A DNA stretch of 7,053 nucleotides from the NCBI GenBank assembly GCA_029256035.1, contig JAQSYR010000099.1, positions 1-7,053 on the forward strand, given 5' to 3'. The position numbers and the translations under genes were made by a program. Position 1 is the stretch's first letter. The number at the start of each line of letters is the position of its first letter. The DNA comes from Anaerocolumna sp. GTDB taxonomy: Bacteria; Bacillota; Clostridia; Lachnospirales; Lachnospiraceae. Below the pieces are notes generated by a model. The model was not told the origin of the DNA and did no database searches. It saw only the letters and a list, made by a program, of their open reading frames with translations. Shown one piece after another: positions 1-5,494 of this stretch.

Positions 1-903
1 TTATTTCACACAACCGATTAATTCTTGAATATCATTGATGTTATATTTTCTCATGTAATCTTTAATTTCATTTAATATATCCATAGTAGCTGTAGGATTG
101 ATAAAATTTGCAGTTCCAACTGCCACAGTGGTTGCACCGGCCATTATAAATTCTAAAGCATCTTCTCCCGTCATAATTCCACCCATTCCGATAATTGGAA
201 TATTAACTGCATTTGCCACTTGATATACCATTCGTACTGCTACTGGTTTTACAGCAGGTCCTGATAATCCACCGGTTTTATTGGCTAAAACAAAACCACG
301 TTTATGAACATCTATCTTCATCCCGGTAATTGTATTAATTAGGGATAGTGCATCTGCCCCACCTGCTTCTGCCGCTCTTGCCATTTCCGTAATATCTGTC
401 ACATTAGGACTTAACTTCATAATAATCGGCTGTTTTGCATATTTTTTTATTTCCTTTGTGATTGCTTCTACTGAGGTACAATTTTGCCCAAATGCGATTC
501 CGCCTTCTTTTACATTTGGGCAGGAAATATTAATTTCAAGCATATCAACCTGAGCATTTGCTAAGCGTTCCACAACCTTACAGTAATCTTCAGTTGTTTT
601 TCCAACAACATTTACAATAATATTGGTATCAAATTGCTTTAAGAAAGGGTAATCTCTTTCCAAAAATACATCGACTCCAGGATTTTGCAATCCAATGGCA
701 TTAAGCATACCGCTGCTGGTTTCTGCAATTCTTGGTGTGGGATTTCCTTCCCAAGGGATGGCTGCAACTCCCTTTGTCGTAACAGCTCCAAGATTACTTA
801 AATCAAGGAATTCACTGTACTCCAACCCAGAACCAAAGGTACCGGAAGCCGTAGTAATAGGGTTCTTCCACTCTACGCCTGCAATCTTTACTTTTGTATT
901 CAT
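1..903 (-). CDS. pyrD: Dihydroorotate dehydrogenase B (NAD+), catalytic subunit
   Basis: Cytosolic FMN subunit that oxidises dihydroorotate to orotate, the fourth step of de novo UMP synthesis. It is class 1B, passing electrons to PyrK and on to NAD+. The 300-residue product is complete and of usual family length. Visible motifs are EGNPTPRIAET (52-62), SGMLNAIGLQNPG (64-76), the active-site loop NISCPNVKEGG (125-135) with Cys128 as catalytic base (class 1 enzymes use Cys, class 2 use Ser), KLSPN (163-167), NTITGMKID (190-198), GGLSGPAVKP (211-220), and the FMN-phosphate region GMGGIMTGEDA with GATTVAVGTA (239-265). The ATG at 903 follows a purine-rich AGGGGGG with a 5-nt gap. It is the second gene of the pyrK-pyrD pair, 12 bp after pyrK, which fixes it as the 1B type. 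The TAA stop is at the left edge, so any following pyr gene would be outside the window. Confidence 0.97.
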   Translation of the reverse strand: MNTKVKIAGVEWKNPITTASGTFGSGLEYSEFLDLSNLGAVTTKGVAAIPWEGNPTPRIAETSSGMLNAIGLQNPGVDVFLERDYPFLKQFDTNIIVNVVGKTTEDYCKVVERLANAQVDMLEINISCPNVKEGGIAFGQNCTSVEAITKEIKKYAKQPIIMKLSPNVTDITEMARAAEAGGADALSLINTITGMKIDVHKRGFVLANKTGGLSGPAVKPVAVRMVYQVANAVNIPIIGMGGIMTGEDALEFIMAGATTVAVGTANFINPTATMDILNEIKDYMRKYNINDIQELIGCVK

Positions 904-908
904 GGTAT

Positions 909-915
909 CCCCCCT
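909..915 (-). promoter_or_regulatory. Ribosome binding site of pyrD, G-tract type
   Basis: On the minus strand the pyrK stop TAG is followed directly by AGGGGGG, then ATACC, then the pyrD ATG. The site supports the start at 903. It carries a run of six G where the consensus would be AGGAGG, so pairing with the 16S tail is imperfect. Its closeness to the pyrK stop is consistent with translational coupling, which is inference. Confidence 0.75.
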
Positions 916-1683
916 CTATAGTTCTATTTCATCTGCATAAAATACTGGTCCATCTTTGCAGATTCTTTTATTATTCACGTTGGAATGATGATCTTTTTCT
1001 TTAGTTTTACATACACAGGCCAGACATGCACCAATTCCGCAAGCCATTCTCTCTTCCATGGATAGCTGTGCCGGAATCCCATGCTCTGTAGCATATGCTT
1101 TCACACCCCGAAGCATAGGCGTTGGTCCACAAGCATAAATTAGATCTGCCTCTAAACCATTTGCTTTGATTGCATCAATAACATTACCCTTGGTACCAGT
1201 ACTGCCATCTTCTGTAGATATATATACCTGGCCAAGATATTTAAATTCCTGGTCTAAAAAAGTTACGTCCCGGTATCCTAAAACAATTGTTTTCTCACAT
1301 TGGAGTTGCTTTGCCAATTCTAACATAGGTGGAATTCCTATTCCTCCTCCAATTAGTATGGCTTTTTTACCTTCCAGCGTAAATCCGTTACCTAAAGGTC
1401 CCATTACTTCTATTTTATCTGTTGCTTTATAATGAGAAATTTCTTCCGTACCTTTTCCAGCAACTCGGTATACCAATCGCAAGGTGCTTTCCTTCTTATT
1501 TATTTCGCAGATACTGATTGGTCTTGGGAGTAATCTGTCTCCACTTTTACAATATAATGATAAAAATTGCCCCGGTTTAGAGGCGGATACGATTTCTTCA
1601 TCTTTTATCCACATACTAAAGATATCAGCGTTAAGTTTATCAACCGATATAATTGTTACCGACTTTTTAAAGGTAGCTGTCAT
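916..1683 (-). CDS. pyrK: Dihydroorotate dehydrogenase B (NAD+), electron transfer subunit
   Basis: FAD and [2Fe-2S] subunit of the PyrD2-PyrK2 complex. It takes electrons from the FMN of PyrD and passes them to NAD+. The 255-residue product matches the family in size and belongs to the ferredoxin-NADP reductase superfamily. The N-terminal barrel carries the FAD-binding RPISIC (54-59). The nucleotide-binding half has GGGIGIPPM (112-120) and CGPTPM (185-190). The C-terminal cluster motif has Cys215, Cys220 and Cys223 (CGIGACLAC) with the fourth ligand Cys242 in RICKDGPVF. Cys225 is an extra cysteine, and a polar stretch containing two His lies between the third and fourth ligands. The ATG at 1683 has AGGAG 8 nt upstream. 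The gene is followed by pyrD 12 bp on and is preceded by its own probable promoter, so pyrK-pyrD look like an operon. Confidence 0.97.
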   Translation of the reverse strand: MTATFKKSVTIISVDKLNADIFSMWIKDEEIVSASKPGQFLSLYCKSGDRLLPRPISICEINKKESTLRLVYRVAGKGTEEISHYKATDKIEVMGPLGNGFTLEGKKAILIGGGIGIPPMLELAKQLQCEKTIVLGYRDVTFLDQEFKYLGQVYISTEDGSTGTKGNVIDAIKANGLEADLIYACGPTPMLRGVKAYATEHGIPAQLSMEERMACGIGACLACVCKTKEKDHHSNVNNKRICKDGPVFYADEIEL

Positions 1684-1691
1684 GGCTTCAT

Positions 1692-1696
1692 CTCCT
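1692..1696 (-). promoter_or_regulatory. Ribosome binding site of pyrK
   Basis: AGGAG on the minus strand, 8 nt before the ATG at 1683. It supports that start codon. Confidence 0.8.
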
Positions 1697-1709
1697 ATGA
1701 TTGGTAAGG

Positions 1710-1725
1710 CTTTGTATTCACAAAG
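1710..1725 (-). other. Small hairpin in the pyrK leader
   Basis: A perfect 6-bp inverted repeat, CTTTGT and ACAAAG, with the 4-nt loop GAAT on the minus strand. It lies about 13 nt upstream of the pyrK ribosome binding site and inside the predicted 5' leader. There is no T-run after it, so it is not an intrinsic terminator. I see no PyrR-type binding-loop consensus or antiterminator pair. It may be a minor leader structure or chance in AT-rich DNA. Confidence 0.3.
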
Positions 1726-1748
1726 TAGTTTCGCTTTAAATCCTAATT

Positions 1749-1777
1749 ATTATATACGATATACCTTTGATACACAA
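1749..1777 (-). promoter_or_regulatory. Probable sigma-A promoter for pyrK-pyrD
   Basis: On the minus strand, TTGTGT (1777-1772) is separated by exactly 17 nt from a perfect TATAAT (1754-1749). The -35 matches TTGACA only at TTG, but spacing and -10 are ideal. It begins just past the yfhO-like stop and would start transcription near 1742, giving a leader of about 58 nt before the pyrK ATG. It implies that pyrKD can be transcribed independently of the gene upstream. Confidence 0.55.
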
Positions 1778-1782
1778 GTGCG

Positions 1783-4527
1783 TTACGAATATTTCTTTAA
1801 AATCACTTTTTGCCCTTTTGGTGTCATTAAAAACAGGAAAATCAACCAGCCAATTCCAGAAAGCAGAAAGCCAGAATTTAAATATGGTGTTTTATATATA
1901 AGGTGTATCTCATGATTTCCATCCTGTATAGGTAGTGCCATAAACATAATATTTGCTTTTAAAAGTTCTGTTTCTTCACCGTCTACGAAAGCTGTCCACC
2001 CTTTGCAATAAGGTATTGATAGAAAAAGGATTTTGTTCTCTGTAAGGTTTATGGTTCCACTGATTTCATTTTGTGTGGTAACGACATTTTCAAGAACATT
2101 TTCTTGTAATGCTGTGACTTTTTCTTCATATCCCTCCAAAGGCATACAGTAGGCACTAATATTCTCCAGATTAAACTTACCAGTATCATAAAATGTTATG
2201 TCGCAATAACTCATAGCTTCTTTGCTTGCCCCAAGATGAATCAAAAAATCATCCTTACCAAAGTAGGCGTTGTTTCTCTTGGCTCTGACATTAAACTTTT
2301 TAGTCGCACCCTTATCTCCTTTTGCTTTTAGATTAATGCTATAATATTTTGTATTGTTAATATGAAAGTTTTCCATTCTTATATAAGTTTCGGCATTCTC
2401 TATTCCTGTAAAATAAACTCTTAATTTTGTATCCTTTTTCGTAACCTTAAGTACCTCTCCATCATAAGTCATACCCTCTCCAAGTTCCAGCACTGTATTT
2501 AATTCTACGGTTTTTAAATTTAGATCCATAGCATCTATTTTCAAAGTATTTATTCCAATATCTTTTTCTTCTTTATCATTTATTTCTTTATCATTGATGA
2601 TAGCGCTGCGACTTAGAACCACTGCTTCTAACATAGTTACTTGCTTTTCCACCGCAGATAATGATTCATAAGTTTCTTCTGAAATAGTTTGACTATAGGT
2701 ATACCCAATAGGTAGCGCATATTGATTCTCGTATAAATAATATTTCTTATGGTCTTTTTCTTCTTCCAGAATCAATTTATATCCATAAGGAACCGCTTTT
2801 TTACTACTTGATACCACATATTTTACGCTAGCAAGGGTCCCAAGGACTGTTCTTTGGTCTAAATCATCAAATCGAAAAGCTGTACGATGATTTAATACTT
2901 CCAATCCATTTAAATAATCGGTAACAGTTCCATCGGTTACACTATAGTAACTTGCTACATCATTGTATCCAACGGTTAATGCTTCGTTATATTTACTATC
3001 TCCATAAGTTTCAATTCTGTAAAAGGAGTTATCTTGAATTTTTGAAATCAAACTTACAGCTGATTTTTCAATGGTATTCTGAACTTGCCCTGCTTTAACG
3101 AATTCACTCACATAATCTCCATAACTGCTGTGATAGGTAAGAAATCCATTGGCAATAAGATTACTGCATACTACTATTGTGATTGTTGTTTTTGCAATTT
3201 TTACACGCCAAGGGGATGCTTCAGACTTTCTATTTTGAAAATAAAAAAATGTAAGAAGCGTCATCAAGAGAAAAACCGTTACAATCCAAATATACATATT
3301 GGGTTTAATTAATCCTAATCCGATGTAAATGAGAGTTCCTAAAATCAGCAAAACTTTATCTATCTTGTTAAGCCGAAACATATCTTCATAAGTTGTGGTT
3401 ACTATTAGGGCCATAAAGAAACTATATCCAAACACCCATCGATTAGATACATAGGACATACCATTTAAACAATATCCAGCTGCAGGTATCATAAGTAAAA
3501 TAGTCATAACAATAAATGCAATTCTTAAGTCCAGATACTTTTTATAGCGAAATATCAGCATAATTCCTACAGCGACAATGGCTGCATAAGTAAGCTGTGT
3601 CCAATATCCGCTGTATACATTGGGTGCTAAAAAAGAGTTTACCATGGTTACATAATAAGCTTTCGGGTAATGATACAGATTTACGTCATAACCACTATCA
3701 AATCTTCCATTTAGGCAAAACCCAGCTATCATAGGCAGGAGCAAAAAAGAAGCCATAAGTATTCCAATACTATAAAAGCAGGCAGATCGCAATGCTAGCT
3801 TTCCAAACTCTTTCCATTTACCATCAGCAGATTTATAACAGGTAAAATATCGAATGGTACCATATAAAATTCCGATAAAAGTCATCATATATAAAAAGTA
3901 AAAATTACTGATTCCACCAATAAATACAATAATAATAAATAAGTATGGTTTCTTTTTTTGTAATATTTGTTCTGCTCCCAAAATTAATAAAGGAAGGTAG
4001 ATCATTGGATTAATAAAAAAGGGATGTCTGGTACCTGCAAATAATAAAAATCCACAGAACACATAGATTAGGCTCCCCAATACGGTTTGAAATCTCTTAA
4101 ATTGTCTGCCTAAACAGTAGCAAATATAAGTTACTCCTGCCAGATAATAACGAAGTAGTATTAGAAACTTATACATTCCCTCCATATCTTCTGGTTTAGC
4201 AAAATAGGTAAGCAGTGTAATAGGGTCTCCTATCCCATAGTAATTTAAGGTAGTCAGTGTATCAAAGCCTAAACCAATCTTAAAATCAACTAATGGAAAC
4301 CCTTTCCCCTGAACCATTCCCCGCAACAACTCCCCATAATACTGAAGAACTGGATAATGTTGACTAATTCCATCAATCTCCCAGATAAAGGATCTGCCAC
4401 TGGAGGTAAATGGGTAAAATATAATAAATTGAAGAATTAAAAATGCTATGGTGTAAGGTAATATATAAGTAATACTATATTTAAAAACTTTGATACTTGT
4501 TGAATGCTGTCTTAGTTTGCTTATCAT
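1783..4527 (-). CDS. YfhO-family multi-pass membrane protein (GT-C-like glycosyltransferase fold)
   Basis: A 914-residue integral membrane protein of the YfhO family. Bacillus and Listeria relatives are implicated in transferring sugars from a lipid carrier onto lipoteichoic acid outside the membrane. The target here is unknown. Roughly a dozen hydrophobic segments span residues 18-462, including about 18-40, 118-138, 145-164, 195-224, 245-270, 312-328, 335-350, 362-378, 392-430 and 445-462. Family-like signatures are an acidic first outer loop with DGISQHYP (52-59), SNFYFLYMM (207-215) and SNRWVFGYSF (361-370). A long, probably extracytoplasmic domain (about 465-880) ends in SIPYCKGWTAFVDG (837-850), followed by one last membrane helix (884-903) and a basic tail. 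The ATG at 4527 has AGGAG 9 nt upstream. No polyprenyl-phosphate glycosyltransferase or GtcA-like partner is in the window. Family assignment is firm; substrate is not. Confidence 0.88.
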   Translation of the reverse strand: MISKLRQHSTSIKVFKYSITYILPYTIAFLILQFIIFYPFTSSGRSFIWEIDGISQHYPVLQYYGELLRGMVQGKGFPLVDFKIGLGFDTLTTLNYYGIGDPITLLTYFAKPEDMEGMYKFLILLRYYLAGVTYICYCLGRQFKRFQTVLGSLIYVFCGFLLFAGTRHPFFINPMIYLPLLILGAEQILQKKKPYLFIIIVFIGGISNFYFLYMMTFIGILYGTIRYFTCYKSADGKWKEFGKLALRSACFYSIGILMASFLLLPMIAGFCLNGRFDSGYDVNLYHYPKAYYVTMVNSFLAPNVYSGYWTQLTYAAIVAVGIMLIFRYKKYLDLRIAFIVMTILLMIPAAGYCLNGMSYVSNRWVFGYSFFMALIVTTTYEDMFRLNKIDKVLLILGTLIYIGLGLIKPNMYIWIVTVFLLMTLLTFFYFQNRKSEASPWRVKIAKTTITIVVCSNLIANGFLTYHSSYGDYVSEFVKAGQVQNTIEKSAVSLISKIQDNSFYRIETYGDSKYNEALTVGYNDVASYYSVTDGTVTDYLNGLEVLNHRTAFRFDDLDQRTVLGTLASVKYVVSSSKKAVPYGYKLILEEEKDHKKYYLYENQYALPIGYTYSQTISEETYESLSAVEKQVTMLEAVVLSRSAIINDKEINDKEEKDIGINTLKIDAMDLNLKTVELNTVLELGEGMTYDGEVLKVTKKDTKLRVYFTGIENAETYIRMENFHINNTKYYSINLKAKGDKGATKKFNVRAKRNNAYFGKDDFLIHLGASKEAMSYCDITFYDTGKFNLENISAYCMPLEGYEEKVTALQENVLENVVTTQNEISGTINLTENKILFLSIPYCKGWTAFVDGEETELLKANIMFMALPIQDGNHEIHLIYKTPYLNSGFLLSGIGWLIFLFLMTPKGQKVILKKYS
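2571..2600 (-). repeat. 15-bp in-frame tandem duplication inside the yfhO-like gene
   Basis: Two adjacent 15-bp units (2571-2585 and 2586-2600), each containing CTTTATCATT on the plus strand, encode a duplicated INDKE pentapeptide at about residues 643-653, in the large soluble domain. The unit is a multiple of three, so the frame is kept. It is probably a surface-loop expansion. Confidence 0.7.
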
Positions 4528-4565
4528 TCTTGTCTGCTCCTACATATCCTTGTCTGCTCCTGCAT
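4524..4565 (-). other. Candidate 13-codon upstream ORF overlapping the yfhO-like start
   Basis: Starting at the ATG in the middle repeat copy, this minus-strand frame reads MQEQTRICRSRQE and stops at a TGA (4526-4524) that overlaps the yfhO-like ATG in the arrangement ATGA. Such an overlap is typical of translationally coupled genes. However, the site in front of this ATG (GAAGAAG) is weaker than the AGGAG of the real gene, and the peptide has no recognisable character. It may be only a by-product of the tandem repeat. Confidence 0.25.
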
Positions 4566-4588
4566 ATCCTTGTCTGCTTCTTCATATC
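4529..4588 (-). repeat. Three 20-bp tandem repeats carrying ribosome binding site and ATG
   Basis: Three head-to-tail units lie at 4529-4548, 4549-4568 and 4569-4588. The plus-strand unit is CTTGTCTGCTCCTACATATC, with one substitution in the second unit and two in the third relative to the first. A partial fourth match (CATATCCTT) runs from 4583 to 4591. On the minus strand a unit reads GATATGTAGGAGCAGACAAG, so each contains an ATG followed by an AGGAG-like site (AAGAAG in the outermost). The copy nearest the gene supplies the working AGGAG (4541-4537) for the ATG at 4527. The upstream ATGs at 4545, 4565 and 4585 fall in three different frames because 20 is not a multiple of three. Confidence 0.85.
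4537..4541 (-). promoter_or_regulatory. Ribosome binding site of the yfhO-like gene
   Basis: AGGAG on the minus strand, 9 nt before the ATG at 4527. It lies inside the innermost tandem repeat. The in-frame ATG upstream at 4545 is followed at once by TAG (4542-4540), so it cannot be the gene start. This fixes 4527. Confidence 0.75.
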
Positions 4589-4680
4589 CTTTTTATACAT
4601 TTCTTTTGCAATTTTTTATACTATTATGAATTCATGAAATCATATCCATGTTATTATGTCCTTTATTTACAATCCTTATC

Positions 4681-4695
4681 ATAATCAGCGAATCA
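4681..4695. repeat. Direct repeat, distal copy, possible operator
   Basis: ATAATCAGCGAATCA, matching the copy at 4733-4747 at 14 of 15 positions in the same orientation. The start-to-start distance is 52 bp, close to five helical turns, so a protein bound at both would sit on the same face of the DNA. Lies about 66 bp upstream of the cyclophilin -35 box. No known operator consensus is recognised. Confidence 0.45.
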
Positions 4696-4732
4696 AAGGA
4701 ACACTTTACATAAATCATACATTTATACAAAA

Positions 4733-4747
4733 ATAATCAGCCAATCA
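4733..4747. repeat. Direct repeat, proximal copy, possible operator
   Basis: ATAATCAGCCAATCA, the partner of 4681-4695 with a single G/C difference. It ends 14 bp before the -35 box of the cyclophilin promoter, a usual place for an activator site. Function is inferred from position only. Confidence 0.45.
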
Positions 4748-4761
4748 CCTCATAATTTTAT

Positions 4762-4790
4762 TAGACACTCCAAATAATATATGTTATAAT
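4762..4790 (+). promoter_or_regulatory. Sigma-A promoter of the cyclophilin gene
   Basis: TAGACA (4762-4767, five of six matches to TTGACA), a 17-nt spacer, then a perfect TATAAT (4785-4790). Transcription would begin near 4797, leaving a leader of about 36 nt. This is the strongest promoter-like sequence in the window. Confidence 0.75.
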
Positions 4791-4818
4791 TCTCCTCATG
4801 GAATAAATTACATTAATG

Positions 4819-4824
4819 AAAGGA
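4819..4824 (+). promoter_or_regulatory. Ribosome binding site deciding the cyclophilin start
   Basis: AAAGGA ends 8 nt before the ATG at 4833, which is proper spacing. The earlier in-frame ATG at 4824 overlaps this site itself and so would have no ribosome binding site. The start at 4833 is therefore preferred, removing three residues (MYN) from the longest frame. Confidence 0.65.
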
Positions 4825-4832
4825 TGTACAAC

Positions 4833-5351
4833 ATGGCAACGAATAATCCAATAGTAACAATTGAAATGGGAAATGGCGGAATCATTAAGGTCGAATTATA
4901 CCCGGATGTTGCTCCAAACACAGTGAAAAACTTTATTTCTTTAGTTAATAAGAAATATTACGACGGACTTATTTTTCACAGAGTAATTCGTGGTTTTATG
5001 ATACAGGGCGGATGCCCAGAAGGCTCCGGAATGGGTGGTCCTGGCTACTCAATAAAAGGAGAATTTTCTTACAATCATTTTGAAAATAACTTAAAGCATA
5101 CCGCTGGAGTTATTTCCATGGCAAGATCTCAGATGCCTAATTCTGCAGGTTCCCAATTCTTTATAATGCATAAAGATTCACCCCATCTTGATGGTTCTTA
5201 TGCAGCGTTTGGTAAGGTTACAGAAGGAATGGATGTAGTGAATGGAATTGCAGATGTTAAAACGGATTATTCCGACAAACCTTTAGAACCACAAGTGATG
5301 AAAACTGTTACTGTTGAATTATTTGGTGAAACCTACGACGAACCTGATTAA
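4833..5351 (+). CDS. ppiB: Cyclophilin-type peptidyl-prolyl cis-trans isomerase, cytosolic
   Basis: Catalyses cis-trans isomerisation of Xaa-Pro bonds and acts as a protein-folding helper. The 172-residue product is a single cyclophilin domain with no signal peptide or lipobox, so it should be cytoplasmic. Active-site residues match human CypA by alignment of motifs. FHRVIRGFMIQGG (48-60) gives Arg50, Phe55, Met56 and Gln58 (CypA Arg55, Phe60, Met61, Gln63). AGSQFFIM (105-112) gives Gln108 and Phe110. In PHLDGSYAAFGKV (117-129) the positions of CypA Trp121 and His126 are His and Tyr. A non-Trp residue at position 121 is common in bacterial cyclophilins and is associated with weak cyclosporin binding. 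It has its own strong promoter. A broken aminopeptidase gene with its own ribosome binding site follows 143 bp later, and no clear terminator lies between them. Confidence 0.95.
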   Translation: MATNNPIVTIEMGNGGIIKVELYPDVAPNTVKNFISLVNKKYYDGLIFHRVIRGFMIQGGCPEGSGMGGPGYSIKGEFSYNHFENNLKHTAGVISMARSQMPNSAGSQFFIMHKDSPHLDGSYAAFGKVTEGMDVVNGIADVKTDYSDKPLEPQVMKTVTVELFGETYDEPD

Positions 5352-5483
5352 AGTTAAATAAGATGACTAAAGTACAAGTAAATTGAAGGGAAAGGCAAGT
5401 CCAGATGAATATATATGCGTAGTTATTCACCTTTATATATGAAGTTAGACTTTTGACACCCAAATCATTTTATAATTAATAAT

Positions 5484-5490
5484 AGGAGGT
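5484..5490 (+). promoter_or_regulatory. Ribosome binding site of the aminopeptidase P pseudogene
   Basis: A perfect AGGAGGT, with 4 nt to the ATG at 5495. It shows where the original gene began, although the frame it opens stops after 56 codons. Confidence 0.8.
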
Positions 5491-5494
5491 TTAT

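Larger units (their letters stand above)
4528..4832. other. Divergent intergenic region, yfhO-like gene / cyclophilin gene
   Basis: About 305 bp between two divergently read genes. From left to right it holds a three-copy 20-bp tandem repeat against the yfhO-like start, an AT-rich stretch with a short palindrome ATGAATTCAT (4626-4635), a pair of 15-bp direct repeats (4681-4695 and 4733-4747), and the cyclophilin promoter and ribosome binding site. I could not find a minus-strand -35/-10 pair with good spacing for the yfhO-like gene, although one must presumably lie here or overlap the repeats. No RNA gene or riboswitch is recognisable. Confidence 0.7.

Noticed and set aside
1710..1725. Hairpin as a terminator for the yfhO-like gene
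   Set aside because: The stem is only 6 bp, AT-rich, and has no T-run after it.
1484..1915. Plus-strand open frame across the pyrK / yfhO-like junction
   Set aside because: It is antisense to both genes, covers their ends and the pyrK promoter, and resembles no protein family. It is a shadow of the real genes.
4626..4638. Overlapping palindromes ATGAATTCAT and TTCATGAA
   Set aside because: Short palindromes of this kind are common in AT-rich DNA, and no promoter is clearly positioned against them.
4824..4832. Upstream ATG extending the cyclophilin by three residues
   Set aside because: This ATG overlaps the AAAGGA ribosome binding site and would have no site of its own; 4833 is correctly spaced.
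5400..5445. AT-rich dyad (ATATATA on both sides) between the cyclophilin and aminopeptidase genes
   Set aside because: It is a seven-base A/T-only stem with a long loop and no T-run; not a supportable terminator.
5453..5476. TTGACA followed by TATAAT upstream of the aminopeptidase gene
   Set aside because: Both boxes are perfect, but the spacer is only 12 nt rather than 16-18, and the start would fall on the ribosome binding site. No better pairing was found, so I do not call a promoter.
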